A stretch of DNA of 64,000 nucleotides. It comes from Bacillus sp. IITD106. Lineage in GTDB: Bacteria; Bacillota; Bacilli; Bacillales; Bacillaceae_C. The notes under the pieces were generated by a model. The model was given only the letters and a program-made list of their open reading frames with translations, did not search any database and was not told where the DNA came from. The position numbers and the translations under genes were made by a program. The stretch is taken from positions 101,200 through 165,199 of the forward strand of contig NZ_JAIAZY010000004.1 of NCBI RefSeq assembly GCF_019459225.1. The letters run 5' to 3'. Positions 52,424-62,792 of the stretch are shown piece by piece. Positions within the stretch are counted from its first letter, which is position 1, and each line of letters opens with the position of its first letter.

Positions 52424-53864
52424 CCATATATTCCTTATATATTTCCTGATATATCCTATGTGTCTCTTCATTCGGTACAATCGGTGCCCCTAATTGGATG
52501 TTTTCTTTAATTTCCTCAAATGAATGGACCTTTCCAATCGCGACCAATGCTGTCCATGCCGCTCCCCATGCTGAACTATGATGAGTTTCCGCTACATACA
52601 CTTCTTTTCCAAATATATCAGCTAGCATTTGCAGCCATAAATTGGATCGAGCCAAGCCGCCATTCACATATATTCTGGAAGGCTCTCCAGCAAGCCTGCA
52701 AAGCGCCCTTTCAATTTGATATAGATTAAACGTAATTCCTTCAAGGACAGCGCGAATGAAATGCTCCTGCTTATGAGTGATGGATAACCCTGAAAAATTC
52801 CCAGTCGCACGCTGATCCCAGATTGGCGCTCTTTCTCCGTTAATATACGGATGAAAAATAATCCCTTCAGCCCCAGGCGCAACCTTCCCGGCTTTCTCGA
52901 TAAAATCTCTATAGCTGTCCTCATTATTTAACAGCTCCTTCAACCACTGCAACGCGATGCCACCATTGTTGGACGGCCCTCCAATAATGCTATATTCGTC
53001 AGTAAACGCATAGCTAAACGTTTCCCGCTTTTCATTAATTCGAACTCCCTTAGAAAATTGGCGAACCGCCCCACTCGTTCCTACTGTTATCGCTACTTCC
53101 CCTGGCAAAATCGCTCCAATGCCTAAATTGGCAAGCTGGCCATCAGCAGCACCAATTATAACTGGAACGTCTACTGGCAGACCCATTTCATCTGCCACTC
53201 TTTTATTTAAATCTTTCAAAATATATGTTGGAGGAACAACTTTAGATAATTGCTTTTCTTCAATTTGGGCAAGCTGCAACGCCGCTTCTTCCCATCCTAA
53301 TATACTAGGATTAAATAGACCTGTTGCTGAAGCCATTGAATAGTCGACAACCCTCTCACCAAACCATTTAAAGAGCAGAAATTCTTTTACAGACATAAAA
53401 TAAGCTGCTTTTTTGTAGGGGTCAAACTCTGTCTCCTTCATCCATACTAATTTTGTAAAAGGAGTCATTGGATGAATGGGCACGCCTGTTTTTAAAAACA
53501 AATCTTGCCTTTCCTCTTCCGAAAAACGATCCGCCTGTTGGCTGCTCCTACCATCTGACCAAATGACAGCATTCGACAAAGACTTTCCGTCTTGATCGAC
53601 ACAAATAAGGGAATGCATTGCACAAGAAATACCTATTGCGACAGTTTCTTCTTTTTGAATTCCTGCTTGATTTATAGCATCCTTGATTGCTTTTATCGCA
53701 CATCGTTCAATTTCATTCGGATTCTGCTCTACCCAGCCAGATTCAGGATAATACGTTGTAATTAAGCGCTCCGCTTCTGATTTTACCTTACCATTCAAAT
53801 GAAAAATAACTGCTTTTGCGCTTGTCGTGCCTAGATCTAGTCCAATGACGTAGTTGCCTGACAT
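52407..53864 (-). CDS. gntK: Gluconokinase (FGGY family)
   Basis: FGGY carbohydrate kinase of 485 aa, phosphorylating gluconate to 6-phosphogluconate. The ATP loop GLDLGTTSAKAV is at 8-19, the substrate-side motif ISCAMHSLICVD and AVIWSDGRS near 75-105, and VGTSGAVR and GGLARS in the C-terminal half. It is similar in arrangement to B. subtilis GntK. The ATG at 53864 lies nine nt after GGAAG. Promoter TTGACC-16-TATAAG upstream. Here the gene is divergent from a ROK regulator, not in a gntRKPZ operon, and no permease is adjacent. Confidence 0.87.
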   Translation of the reverse strand: MSGNYVIGLDLGTTSAKAVIFHLNGKVKSEAERLITTYYPESGWVEQNPNEIERCAIKAIKDAINQAGIQKEETVAIGISCAMHSLICVDQDGKSLSNAVIWSDGRSSQQADRFSEEERQDLFLKTGVPIHPMTPFTKLVWMKETEFDPYKKAAYFMSVKEFLLFKWFGERVVDYSMASATGLFNPSILGWEEAALQLAQIEEKQLSKVVPPTYILKDLNKRVADEMGLPVDVPVIIGAADGQLANLGIGAILPGEVAITVGTSGAVRQFSKGVRINEKRETFSYAFTDEYSIIGGPSNNGGIALQWLKELLNNEDSYRDFIEKAGKVAPGAEGIIFHPYINGERAPIWDQRATGNFSGLSITHKQEHFIRAVLEGITFNLYQIERALCRLAGEPSRIYVNGGLARSNLWLQMLADIFGKEVYVAETHHSSAWGAAWTALVAIGKVHSFEEIKENIQLGAPIVPNEETHRIYQEIYKEYMERSRI

Positions 53865-53906
53865 GATTAACATCTTCCTTTTCACTTTATGTATTGCAAT
53901 ATTTCT

Positions 53907-53934
53907 CTTATATCCATACGACAACAAAGGTCAA
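53907..53934 (-). promoter_or_regulatory. Gluconokinase promoter
   Basis: Minus-strand TTGACC (53929-53934) and TATAAG (53907-53912), 16 bp apart, 43 bp upstream of the start codon. A GGTAATGA box lies just upstream. Confidence 0.55.
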
Positions 53935-53959
53935 AAATCGACATTTTTTTTCGAAATAT

Positions 53960-54111
53960 GATGGTAATGATGCAAAGCTGTGGTATGATAAGAGAAATTA
54001 TGTCCCATAACATTCTCATAATCTATTAAAAAGGTAATGAAACCACTTACATCCCTTTGCAACACATTTGTTTATGAGCCAAATTATTACAAATAGAATA
54101 TCATTACCATC
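53960..54111. promoter_or_regulatory. Three GGTAATGA boxes between gntK and a ROK gene
   Basis: GGTAATGA occurs at 53963-53970 and 54033-54040, and its inverse TCATTACC at 54101-54108, about 70 and 68 bp apart. The outer two extend to a perfect 12-bp inverted repeat GATGGTAATGAT (53960-53971) / ATCATTACCATC (54100-54111). They lie in the divergent control region of gntK and the ROK gene, so they are the best operator candidates. Confidence 0.5.
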
Positions 54112-54198
54112 ACCAAACCGTCAATTAATAATAGATTAAGAGGTTAATTATAAATATAGAGAAGAATAGCTTTACCTTTATTAATTAGGGGGATCAAA

Positions 54199-55362
54199 AT
54201 GATTACCGGTGATGCAGCTTATATTAAGAAATTAAATAGAGGATTAATTTTAAGTCAGATTATCGAACATAATAAAATTTCTCGAGCCGATTTATCCAAA
54301 GTAACTGGGCTTAATAAAGCAACCGTCTCTGTTCAAGTGGCTGACTTATTGGAAGAAAATTTACTTATTGAGGAACAACTGGAACATAATAATTTAGGGA
54401 GGAGACCTATCCTTCTTTCATTAAACCGAAAAGCGGGATATGCTCTAGGAATTGACCTTGATAAGAATCAAATTATGTTTACATTATCAGATTTGCTCGG
54501 CTTTCCTACCCATATCGAAATCGTCCAATTACAAACAAAAGATTACGATGAGATACTCGATATTATGATTGAATACATAATTGACATTAAAAAGAAATGC
54601 CAAGGAAGTACATTCGGATTAATCGGCGTAACAGTCGGCATACACGGACTCGTGTCGAAGGATGAAAAAATTCTCTTTTTCCCGCAACTTCAATGGCGTA
54701 ATAAAAATATGAAAGAAGACCTTGAGAATAAGGCGGATGTCACAGTTTTCATCGAAAACAACGCAAACTTGACTGCCTTTGCAGAAAGCGTGTTTAAGCA
54801 TAATAAAAGCAATAATTTAATCAGTATTTCGATGCACTCTGGAATTGGCTTAGGCATGATGATGAATGGTGAAATACATAGAGGATTCCATGGTTATGCT
54901 GGTGAGGTTGGACATATGATTGTCGTACCTGATGGAAAATTATGTGCATGCGGCAATCAAGGGTGTTGGGAATTATATGCATCGGAATCAAGTTTTTTTA
55001 ATAAACTAGACCGCTCACATGCGGATTATTATGATATCCACTCGTGGTTAAAACTTGGGGATCAACATGTCACGAATCAAATGGATGAACTCATCAAATA
55101 CATTGCTCTAGGTCTAAATAATATTATTAATATGTATAATCCTGAAATTATCGTCCTAAATTCCGAGCTTTTGCGTTTAAATCGAGATGCCATCAAACAA
55201 ATTGAAAGTCGACTCAATTCAAATATAAGCCACTACGGCAAACTGCTTGTTTCTGAACTTGGCAAACAAGCTTGTGTCATGGGAGCTTGCGCATTCTCGA
55301 TAATTAAATTTTTGCAAATATCAGAGCTGAATTTGCAAGTCACAATGAAAAGGACATTATAA
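54199..55362 (+). CDS. ROK family transcriptional regulator, NagC/XylR type
   Basis: Repressor of 387 aa. HTH about 20-70 (ISRADLSKVTGLNKATVSVQVADL), ROK domain with GIDLDK, IGVTVGIHG, GYAGEVGHM and zinc site CACGNQGC. AGGGGGATC precedes the ATG. Divergent from gluconokinase with repeated boxes between them, so it probably represses gntK and perhaps 6PGDH (opposite end). The effector is likely gluconate or a related sugar acid, which is inference. Confidence 0.88.
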   Translation: MITGDAAYIKKLNRGLILSQIIEHNKISRADLSKVTGLNKATVSVQVADLLEENLLIEEQLEHNNLGRRPILLSLNRKAGYALGIDLDKNQIMFTLSDLLGFPTHIEIVQLQTKDYDEILDIMIEYIIDIKKKCQGSTFGLIGVTVGIHGLVSKDEKILFFPQLQWRNKNMKEDLENKADVTVFIENNANLTAFAESVFKHNKSNNLISISMHSGIGLGMMMNGEIHRGFHGYAGEVGHMIVVPDGKLCACGNQGCWELYASESSFFNKLDRSHADYYDIHSWLKLGDQHVTNQMDELIKYIALGLNNIINMYNPEIIVLNSELLRLNRDAIKQIESRLNSNISHYGKLLVSELGKQACVMGACAFSIIKFLQISELNLQVTMKRTL

Positions 55363-55395
55363 AACCCGGTTGATATAAAATCTCCCGGGTTTTAC
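55361..55395. terminator. Shared terminator of ROK and 6PGDH genes
   Basis: AAAACCCGG pairs with CCGGGTTTT across 14 nt, with T-runs on both strands between convergent genes. Confidence 0.85.
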
Positions 55396-55399
55396 TAAT

Positions 55400-56818
55400 T
55401 TAATTCTTATTCATCCATTCAGTATGGAATATACCTTCTTTGTCAAGGCGCTCATAAGTATGGGCACCAAAATAGTCACGCTGTGCTTGCAATAAATTCG
55501 CAGGCAGTGTTTCCGTACGATAACTGTCGTAATAAGCAATCGCGCTCGAGAAGCAAGGAACTGCAATTCCTCGTTCAACTGCGATGGCAATTACTTTACG
55601 AAGTGCTGACTGATAGCTTTCAACGATTTCTTTAAAATATGGATCAAGCATTAAGTTCGCTAAGTTTGGATCGCGATCATATGCATCCTTAATTTTTTGC
55701 AAGAATTGTGCACGAATGATACATCCGCCTCTAAAGATCATGGCGATATCGCCGTACCTTAAATCCCATCCATATTCTTCTGATGCAGCCTTCATTTGCG
55801 CAAACCCTTGTGCATAAGAACAAATTTTACTCATATATAAAGCTTTGCGAACTGCTTCGATTAGTTCTTTTTTATCCCCTTCAAAAGCGGATACTTCAGG
55901 ACCGTTTAACACTTTGCTTGCCGCTACTCGTTCTTCCTTCATGGCAGAAATAAAGCGAGCAAACACGGACTCTGTAATAAGTGGAAGTGGAACGCCTAAG
56001 TCTAATGCATTTTGACTCGTCCATTTACCAGTACCCTTTTGACCAGCAGTATCTTTTATTACGTCTACTAGCGGCTTTCCAGTTTCTTCATCAACTTTAG
56101 CAAAAATATCAGCTGTAATTTCAATGAGATAGCTATCAAGCTCTCCTTTATTCCATTCAGAGAATACTTCATGCAATTCCTCTGCATTTAGGCCTAGAAT
56201 ATGTTTCATAATAAAATAAGCTTCACAAATCAACTGCATGTCGCCATATTCAATCCCGTTATGAACCATTTTCACATAGTGACCCGCTCCATCTGGACCA
56301 ATATATGTACTACACGCCTCTCCATTCACTTTTGCAGAAATTGCATCGAAGATAGGTTCAACCAAATCATATGCTTCCTTTTGTCCACCTGGCATAATCG
56401 AAGGACCTGTAAGCGCTCCTTCTTCACCACCGGAAACACCTGTACCAATAAAATGAAGACCTGCTTCACTTAGCTCTTTATTTCGACGAATGGTATCTTG
56501 GAAAAATGTATTTCCACCATCGATTAAAATATCGCCTTGTTCTAAGTATGGCTTTAAAGATTCGATTGTAGCATCAGTGGCAGCTCCCGCTTTTACCATT
56601 AACAAAATTTTACGCGGCTTTTCCAATGAATTTACAAACTCTTCTATCGTTAGGGCACCGACAAAATTTTTACCTTTCGCTTCGTTCCTCATAAATTCTT
56701 CCGTTTTTTCAGAAGAACGGTTAAAAACGGCAACGGAATAGCCACGGCTTTCAATATTCAAAGCGAGGTTCTTTCCCATAACTGCCAAACCAATGACGCC
56801 TATTTGTTGTTTCGACAA
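55400..56818 (-). CDS. 6-phosphogluconate dehydrogenase, decarboxylating
   Basis: NADP- or NAD-dependent enzyme of 472 aa converting 6-phosphogluconate to ribulose-5-phosphate and CO2. [13 protein letters not shown] binds the dinucleotide, and GVSGGEEGA, the catalytic-Lys region [17 protein letters not shown], and KGTGKWT are intact. Full length matches the long (dimeric) family; B. subtilis GntZ and GndA are relatives. The TTG at 56818 is eight nt after AAGGAGG; longer reading would start without SD. The gluconokinase context suggests a GntZ-like role. Confidence 0.9.
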   Translation of the reverse strand: MSKQQIGVIGLAVMGKNLALNIESRGYSVAVFNRSSEKTEEFMRNEAKGKNFVGALTIEEFVNSLEKPRKILLMVKAGAATDATIESLKPYLEQGDILIDGGNTFFQDTIRRNKELSEAGLHFIGTGVSGGEEGALTGPSIMPGGQKEAYDLVEPIFDAISAKVNGEACSTYIGPDGAGHYVKMVHNGIEYGDMQLICEAYFIMKHILGLNAEELHEVFSEWNKGELDSYLIEITADIFAKVDEETGKPLVDVIKDTAGQKGTGKWTSQNALDLGVPLPLITESVFARFISAMKEERVAASKVLNGPEVSAFEGDKKELIEAVRKALYMSKICSYAQGFAQMKAASEEYGWDLRYGDIAMIFRGGCIIRAQFLQKIKDAYDRDPNLANLMLDPYFKEIVESYQSALRKVIAIAVERGIAVPCFSSAIAYYDSYRTETLPANLLQAQRDYFGAHTYERLDKEGIFHTEWMNKN

Positions 56819-56956
56819 TTTTACTTCCTCCTTAGAGACTGATTCATAAATATATTTTATCATACAATGTCTATATTGCGTTAACAACCTGAGTTGCTTA
56901 TTAAAGGTAAACAATTTAATATTAGTGATAAAATAAATGAAAAAAAGGAGAAATAC

Positions 56957-57595
56957 ATGAGTGTATTAGTCGAATTACAGAGAAGTGGATTAGTTGCAGT
57001 TGTGAGAGAAGCCAATTTGGAGAATATCGTCCCAATTTGCGAGGCTTTGTACGAAGGTGGAATTTACGCATTGGAGATTACCGCTGAAACACCTAAGGTC
57101 ACAGCATTAATTGAAAAAGCAGCGGAAGAAGTTGGGGACAAAATTTTAGTTGGTGCAGGCACAGTTCTAGATCCGGAAACAGCAAGAGCCGTCATTGCCG
57201 CGGGGGCTAAATTCGTTGTCTCCCCTACTCTTAATATTGATACCATTAAAACTGTAAAACGATACGGAATCACCAGTATCCCAGGCGCCTTGACACCGAC
57301 CGAGATTCTTACAGCGTATGAACATGGCGCAGATATGATTAAAGTTTTTCCAGCAAACGTATTTGGCCCAAGCTATGTAAAAAGTATTCACGGTCCATTG
57401 CCACAAATTCCTTTAATGGTAACAGGCGGTATCACTCATCAAAATATAGAGGACTATGTAAAAAGTGGAGCAGCGGCCATTGGAATAGGCAGTAATTTAG
57501 TAAATCCGAAAAAATTAAAAACGGAAGCTGACTTTGAGGAATTAGTTCAGCAAGCAAAGAAATACCGTGTTATATATGAAGAATCGAAGGCTTAA
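56957..57595 (+). CDS. KDPG / KHG aldolase
   Basis: Class I aldolase of 212 aa, cleaving 2-keto-3-deoxy-6-phosphogluconate to pyruvate and glyceraldehyde-3-phosphate. The catalytic Glu is in ALEITAETP, the Schiff-base lysine in MIKVFPA, and GAGTVLDPE and VTGGI bind phosphate. The ATG at 56957 is six nt after AAGGAG. Divergent from 6PGDH. The dehydratase (Edd) or KDG kinase needed for its substrate is not in the window. Confidence 0.9.
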   Translation: MSVLVELQRSGLVAVVREANLENIVPICEALYEGGIYALEITAETPKVTALIEKAAEEVGDKILVGAGTVLDPETARAVIAAGAKFVVSPTLNIDTIKTVKRYGITSIPGALTPTEILTAYEHGADMIKVFPANVFGPSYVKSIHGPLPQIPLMVTGGITHQNIEDYVKSGAAAIGIGSNLVNPKKLKTEADFEELVQQAKKYRVIYEESKA

Positions 57596-57600
57596 GAAGA

Positions 57601-57642
57601 TGAAGGTTTTCCTTTTATAAAGGGAAGCCTTTTTCTTTTTAT
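57601..57642 (+). terminator. Aldolase terminator
   Basis: AAGGTTTTCC pairs with GGGAAGCCTT, followed by TTTCTTTTT. Confidence 0.8.
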
Positions 57643-57686
57643 ATAAAAACTTACTTAATATATATAGCAAAATTATAATTAGTCTG

Positions 57687-57701
57687 TTATAATAATTATT
57701 G
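57687..57701. promoter_or_regulatory. PerR box before catalase
   Basis: TTATAATAATTATTG matches the PerR consensus TTATAATNATTATAA at 13 of 15 positions and contains the TATAAT -10 box, so metal-bound PerR should repress katA until peroxide oxidises it. Confidence 0.7.
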
Positions 57702-57737
57702 TAAGTTACATACCAATATATCGGAGGTGCACGTTTC

Positions 57738-59228
57738 GTGAGTGAGAATGAGAAGAAGCAAATGAAAAAACTAACGACTGCTGCAGGTGCTCCAGTCATT
57801 GACAACCAGAACTCTATGACGGCAGGTCCAAGAGGTCCCGTATTACTTCAAGATGTTTGGTTGATCGAAAAACTAGCTCATTTTGACAGAGAGGTCATCC
57901 CTGAAAGACGTATGCATGCTAAAGGGTCTGGCGCATATGGTACATTTACAGTCACAAATGACATTACAAAATATACAAAAGCAAGAATTTTCTCAGAAGT
58001 TGGTAAACAAACTGAAATGTTCGCTCGTTTTTCAACTGTTGCGGGTGAGCGTGGTGCAGCTGATGCTGAGCGTGACATTCGTGGATTTGCTTTAAAGTTT
58101 TATACGGAACAAGGAAACTGGGATCTTGTAGGTAATAATACACCTGTATTCTTCTTCAGAGATCCTTTAAATTTCCCGGATTTAAATCACGCGGTAAAAC
58201 GTGATCCTAGAACAAATATGCGAAGTGCAAAAAATAACTGGGATTTCTGGACTTCATTGCCTGAAGCTCTTCATCAAGTAACCATTGTTATGAGTGATCG
58301 AGGAATTCCAAAATCATATCGCCATATGCATGGATTTGGAAGCCATACGTACAGCATGATCAATGCTCAGAACGAACGATATTGGGTGAAATTCCATTTC
58401 CGTACTCAACAAGGAATTGAGAATTTAACAGATGCAGAAGCTGAAGCTTTGATTGGTAAGGATCGCGAATCTCATCAAAGAGATTTATATGAAGCAATAG
58501 AAAATGGCGACTTCCCGAAATGGAAAATGTATATCCAAGTGATGACGGAAGAACAGGCTGAAAACATGCCATATAACCCATTTGACCTTACAAAAGTATG
58601 GTATAAAAAAGACTTCCCTCTTATTGAGGTTGGAGAGTTTGTGCTAAATCGAAATCCTGAAAACTATTTTGCTGAAGTCGAGCAAGCTGCATTTACTCCA
58701 GCTAATGTTGTGCCAGGGATTGGCTTCTCACCTGACAAAATGCTGCAAGGAAGATTGTTCTCTTATGGGGATGCTCAGCGATATCGTTTAGGTGTAAACC
58801 ACCACCAAATTCCAGTCAATGCTCCAAAGTGTCCATTCCACAGTTTCCATCGTGATGGACAAATGAGAGTGGATGGCAATTTAGGAAGCACGATGCACTA
58901 TGAGCCTAACAGCTATGGTGAATGGGAATCGCAACCTGACTTCACAGAGCCACCGCTAAAAATAAGCGGCGACGCAGCCAACTGGAATTTTCGCGATGAT
59001 GACGATCAATATTTCACACAACCTGGTCTCCTCTTTAATAAAATGGATGATGAGCAGAAGGAAGCTCTTTTTGGAAATACTGCCCGTGCAATGGGAGATG
59101 CTCCGAAGGAAATTAAAATTAGACATATCGTCCATTGCTACAAAGCTGATCCAGCCTATGGTGAAGGTGTAGCAAAAGCACTCGGCATTCCAATGAGTGA
59201 CGCTGGCATTGCTGTTACGGAAGTTTAA
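57738..59228 (+). CDS. katA: Heme catalase
   Basis: Monofunctional heme catalase of 496 aa (small-subunit clade) that dismutates hydrogen peroxide. Catalytic H60 is in [12 protein letters not shown], the Asn in [10 protein letters not shown], and the proximal heme Tyr in [28 protein letters not shown] is also present. The start is GTG at 57738, eight nt after GGAGGTG. Close to B. subtilis KatA in length and motif order. A PerR box overlaps its promoter; its own terminator follows. Confidence 0.94.
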   Translation: MSENEKKQMKKLTTAAGAPVIDNQNSMTAGPRGPVLLQDVWLIEKLAHFDREVIPERRMHAKGSGAYGTFTVTNDITKYTKARIFSEVGKQTEMFARFSTVAGERGAADAERDIRGFALKFYTEQGNWDLVGNNTPVFFFRDPLNFPDLNHAVKRDPRTNMRSAKNNWDFWTSLPEALHQVTIVMSDRGIPKSYRHMHGFGSHTYSMINAQNERYWVKFHFRTQQGIENLTDAEAEALIGKDRESHQRDLYEAIENGDFPKWKMYIQVMTEEQAENMPYNPFDLTKVWYKKDFPLIEVGEFVLNRNPENYFAEVEQAAFTPANVVPGIGFSPDKMLQGRLFSYGDAQRYRLGVNHHQIPVNAPKCPFHSFHRDGQMRVDGNLGSTMHYEPNSYGEWESQPDFTEPPLKISGDAANWNFRDDDDQYFTQPGLLFNKMDDEQKEALFGNTARAMGDAPKEIKIRHIVHCYKADPAYGEGVAKALGIPMSDAGIAVTEV

Positions 59229-59241
59229 TCGTTTTAGATAA

Positions 59242-59276
59242 GAGAGACGGATTTTAAAGCTGTCTCTTTTTTGATT
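59242..59276 (+). terminator. katA terminator
   Basis: AGAGAC pairs with GTCTCT around a 13-nt loop, followed by six T residues. Confidence 0.75.
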
Positions 59277-59305
59277 TACGGATTGGTCACTTCCATGCGG
59301 AATAC

Positions 59306-59690
59306 TGAATTGAAATGATTATTGGATTAGTGACCTTCATTGATTAAATAGACTTGACCAAGGGTACCAATACGAGGATTGATGACCTTCATCGATGAAT
59401 TAGACCTGGCCAAGGGCATCAATACGGGGATTGGTGACCTTCACAGATGAATTTGACTTGGCCAAGGGCATCAATACGGGGATTGGTGACCTTCACAGAT
59501 GAATTTGACTTGGCCAAGGGCATCAATACGGGGATTGGTGACCTTCACAGATGAATTTGACTTGACCAAGGGCACCAATACGGAGATTGGTGACCTTCAA
59601 CGATGAATTGGATTTGACCAAGGGCACCAATACGGAGATTGGTGACCTTCAACGATGAATTGGATTTGACCAAGGGCACTAATCCAAGTA
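59306..59690. repeat. 52-bp tandem array, seven to eight units
   Basis: The CCAAGGG anchor lies at 59358, 59410, 59462, 59514, 59566, 59618 and 59670, exactly 52 bp apart, with a decayed unit before. Most units contain CA(C/T)CAAT-N6-ATTGGTG, a 7-bp hairpin. 52 is not divisible by three, so no protein repeat is possible. It fills the gap between katA and the next gene. Confidence 0.92.
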
Positions 59691-59724
59691 CCATTAGATT
59701 TTTTGGATAAAAATCATCAGCCTT

Positions 59725-59766
59725 ACAAAAAAAAGACTCCCAAAATAATCACCATTTTGAGAGTCT
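59725..59766 (-). terminator. Terminator of the Gfo/Idh/MocA pair
   Basis: Minus-strand AGACTCTCAAAAT pairs with ATTTTGGGAGTCT, followed by eight T residues. Confidence 0.85.
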
Positions 59767-59778
59767 CGTTGTTATTAT

Positions 59779-60882
59779 TTATGTTAAAAAATCAGTAGGT
59801 TGATTCATTGGTAGAGCTTCTGGTCTGCTGCAGCCACTTGTAATTTCGATGTGCTGTCCTTTTTCTGCTGCATCGATAAAGGCATGCATAACGTCAAGTA
59901 CGTGGAATGCTAATGCTCCACTTGCGCGGTTTGCACGGCCTGTTCGAATGGCGTTTGCCATGTCAGCCGCTCCGATTCCCCTACTATTTTCCCTAAAGCT
60001 ATGTGTTAATGGGATTTCAGTCCACTGTGCTTCCCCTTGTCTTTTAACATAGATTGGACCGCCAAATGTATTTGGATCAGGAACAATTAGAGTTCCGGTC
60101 GTTCCGTAAATTTCAATTCTTGGAAGCTGTGAACCCCAGACATCGAAACTAGTTGTAATGGAACCAATTGCTCCATTTTCAAATTCAAAGACACCTGAAA
60201 TATGAGTTGGAATTTCAACAGGTACTTTTTCGCCGGCTCTTGGTCCAGCCTTAATCGTTCTTTCGGGATAAGTCGCCCTTGCAGAACCAGTCACGCGTGT
60301 GATCGGTCCAATTAAATTAATGAGTGCCGTTAAATAGTATGGTCCCATATCAAACATTGGGCCGCCACCCTCAACGTAGAAAAAGTCAGGGTTTGGATGG
60401 AAACTTTCAGGGCCGCTTCCCATCATAAAGGCACTTGCCGCAATCGGTTCGCCAATCCAGCCATCATCGATTAGCTTCCTGCATGTTTGCAATCCGCCAC
60501 CCAAAAATGTATCAGGTGCAGATCCTACATAAAGGCCTTTATTTTTAGCTAATTCTAATATTTTCTTTCCATCTTCACGAGTAACGGCAAGTGGTTTTTC
60601 AACAAAAACGTGTTTTCCTGCCTCAAGTGCCTGTAAACAAATTGGAGCATGGGCAGTTGGGATCGTTAGATTAATGACCATTTCAATTTCACCATCAGCC
60701 AATAGCTCTTCAGGTGAGTATGCTTTTGAAATCCCAAATTGTTCAGCACGTGCTTGCGCTCTCTCAAGATCAATGTCCGCCACTGCAATTACATCAAGAT
60801 TTTGAAAAACTTCCTTCGTGTTTTTTATGTATATTTCACTGATCATCCCACAACCGATGATTCCAATTTTTACTTTCTCCAT
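59779..60882 (-). CDS. Gfo/Idh/MocA family dehydrogenase
   Basis: NAD(P)-dependent dehydrogenase of 367 aa. GIIGCGMISEIYIKN binds the cofactor, EKPLAVT provides the catalytic lysine, and GGPMFDMGPYYLTALINLIGP is the conserved Asp/Tyr-containing segment of the substrate site. GGAGG is eight nt before the ATG. It is the second gene of a pair; the other is a paralogue 60 bp upstream. Sugar or inositol substrate; identity not derivable. Confidence 0.88.
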   Translation of the reverse strand: MEKVKIGIIGCGMISEIYIKNTKEVFQNLDVIAVADIDLERAQARAEQFGISKAYSPEELLADGEIEMVINLTIPTAHAPICLQALEAGKHVFVEKPLAVTREDGKKILELAKNKGLYVGSAPDTFLGGGLQTCRKLIDDGWIGEPIAASAFMMGSGPESFHPNPDFFYVEGGGPMFDMGPYYLTALINLIGPITRVTGSARATYPERTIKAGPRAGEKVPVEIPTHISGVFEFENGAIGSITTSFDVWGSQLPRIEIYGTTGTLIVPDPNTFGGPIYVKRQGEAQWTEIPLTHSFRENSRGIGAADMANAIRTGRANRASGALAFHVLDVMHAFIDAAEKGQHIEITSGCSRPEALPMNQPTDFLT

Positions 60883-60942
60883 TTTGTATCCTCCACATGA
60901 TGACTTATAACCGTGCCCCAGATTTCCCAGGGCACAAGTTCA

Positions 60943-62127
60943 TTATACATTTTCTACTAAACGCATTTGCTTTACATTTACCCAGCCACGCGTTTCAACG
61001 GATTTTTCGATTGCAGCTAAAATTTCCTGATTTCTGATGCCATCTTCAAAATTAGGCGATGGGCTACTTCCTTCCGAAACACCCTTCATTAATTCAGTCA
61101 TAAGGTTAATAAAAGTATGCTCGTAGCCAATAATATGACCTGCTGGCCAGTATGCACCCGCAAATGGGTGGTGCTCTTCAGTACAAGTGATATTTCTGAA
61201 GCCTTGAAGTCCATCTTCATCATCTGCAAAATAAACTTCCAAATTGTTCATCTGTTCCATATCCCAACGGATAGAACCTTTTGATCCGTTAATTTCAAAG
61301 CGGTTTCCATTTCGATTACCACCTGCAAATCTTGTCGCTTCAAAAACTCCCATTGCTCCGTTTTCAAAACGAACTAAGAATGCAGAAGCATCGTCAACAT
61401 CGACTTCTTCCATCACTGTACTTGCAGATTTAGCACTTAATCCGCCACTTGAATCGGCGACAGGACGCTCCTTAATAAAGGTTTCCATCATTCCCGTCAC
61501 TTCTTCAAATTCACCGACTAAAAATCTCGCCATATCAATGCTATGAGCAGCGATGTCACCTAGCGCTCCTGATCCAGTGACTTCTTTTTTCAGACGCCAT
61601 ACACTCGGAAATTGCGGATCCATGATCCAATCTTGCAAATACGTCGCACGCATATGATAGATTTTACCCAATCTACCTTCTTGAATCAATTTTTTCGCGA
61701 ATTGAACAGCAGGTGCAAAACGATAATTATGGCAGATCATATGCACGACGTTATTCTTTTTAACAGCATTATACATACGCTGTGCATCTTCTAGTGTCAA
61801 AGCAAGCGGTTTTTCACAAAGAATATGTTTTCCTGCTTCCGCTGCGGCAATCGCAATCTCTGCATGTGTATTGTTCGGAGTGACAATATCGATTAAATCT
61901 ATGTCATCTCGCTCAATTAATCTTCTCCAATCTGTTTCATATGTAGCGAAGCCCAGTTTTTCAGCAGCTTCTTTAACCCCTTCTTCGTCACGACCTGCTA
62001 CAGCTTGAAGGACAGGCTCCACTTCGCAATCAAAATAAAACGGCAGATCGCGATATGCGTGCGAATGTGCCTTCCCCATAAACTTATAGCCAACCATTCC
62101 AATTCTAACCTTCTTTTTTCCTCCCAC
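60943..62127 (-). CDS. Gfo/Idh/MocA family dehydrogenase
   Basis: Dehydrogenase of 394 aa, cytosolic. [18 protein letters not shown] at the N-terminus, [11 protein letters not shown] with the catalytic lysine and [22 protein letters not shown], including the Asp/His pair, are seen. The N-terminal GYKFMG form, MGKAHSHA and the longer C-terminus occur in inositol- and UDP-sugar-like members. GTG at 62127 is preceded by GGTGAG at five nt. First gene of the pair with the 59779 gene; together they could act on two steps of one keto-sugar route. Confidence 0.86.
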   Translation of the reverse strand: MGGKKKVRIGMVGYKFMGKAHSHAYRDLPFYFDCEVEPVLQAVAGRDEEGVKEAAEKLGFATYETDWRRLIERDDIDLIDIVTPNNTHAEIAIAAAEAGKHILCEKPLALTLEDAQRMYNAVKKNNVVHMICHNYRFAPAVQFAKKLIQEGRLGKIYHMRATYLQDWIMDPQFPSVWRLKKEVTGSGALGDIAAHSIDMARFLVGEFEEVTGMMETFIKERPVADSSGGLSAKSASTVMEEVDVDDASAFLVRFENGAMGVFEATRFAGGNRNGNRFEINGSKGSIRWDMEQMNNLEVYFADDEDGLQGFRNITCTEEHHPFAGAYWPAGHIIGYEHTFINLMTELMKGVSEGSSPSPNFEDGIRNQEILAAIEKSVETRGWVNVKQMRLVENV

Positions 62128-62315
62128 TAAATCTCACCAATCCTTTCATTAATAAGCAGATTTTGCAGAAAAAAGTTTCCTATTTCACTCCTTCTTTTAC
62201 TAGTTTCCAAGACTTTGAATACCGAATAGACAAAGTGTGTCCAACCTCCGATAGCTATTATGTATAAAGATACCATATAAAAAGCCATCTGAAAACCTTT
62301 TCAAAATCAATATTT

Positions 62316-62723
62316 TTACTTTGATATCGGAAAACTATTTAATGCTGTAAATGCTTGGACCATCTTCCTAGCAAATTGTAAAGGTGGCTCGACTGATTGA
62401 ATATGCATATACAGAATATTGGGTTTTACGAAGAGCCAATGGTTGTGCAAAGCGCTCACAATGAGACCTTGCTGAACAATCGAGTGCATGAACGCTGGCA
62501 CTTCTTCCTCAAGAACTGCTATTTCCGCGAGATTAAGAGCATACCCATACTGATCTAAGGCTTCAAAAGAAACACCCGCGGGTACAACCGATTTGCTTGT
62601 CCGCCCTTGAACCATAACTGAAAAATTACGATGCAGCGAAACGGAACAAACACCTTGGTCGATTGTACTTTTCGCATTAAAAATAGCGGCAAATTGATCA
62701 CAAAGACTAGAAAAACCGTTCAT
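62316..62723 (-). CDS. DUF1259 single-domain protein
   Basis: A 135-aa soluble protein matching one LppY/LpqO (DUF1259) unit: VCSVSLHRNFSVMVQGR, LNLAEIAVLEEEVPAFMHSIVQQG, and the conserved ALHNHWLFVKPNILYMHIQS. Typical members are twice this length and exported; this one has no signal peptide. The start at 62723 is used because GGGGAAGAGG precedes it; a TTG 51 bases upstream is possible. It lies 69 bp downstream of chrA on the same strand, so it is probably its partner. Function unknown. Confidence 0.75.
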   Translation of the reverse strand: MNGFSSLCDQFAAIFNAKSTIDQGVCSVSLHRNFSVMVQGRTSKSVVPAGVSFEALDQYGYALNLAEIAVLEEEVPAFMHSIVQQGLIVSALHNHWLFVKPNILYMHIQSVEPPLQFARKMVQAFTALNSFPISK

Positions 62724-62792
62724 GTACCTCTTCCCCTTCCAATAGGCTCCTTCTAATCTATGTAATCTATTCAAACAATATGAAGGAGATTC

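Noticed and set aside
59306..59690. Possible CRISPR or protein repeat
   Set aside because: No spacers, and the 52-bp period breaks any reading frame.
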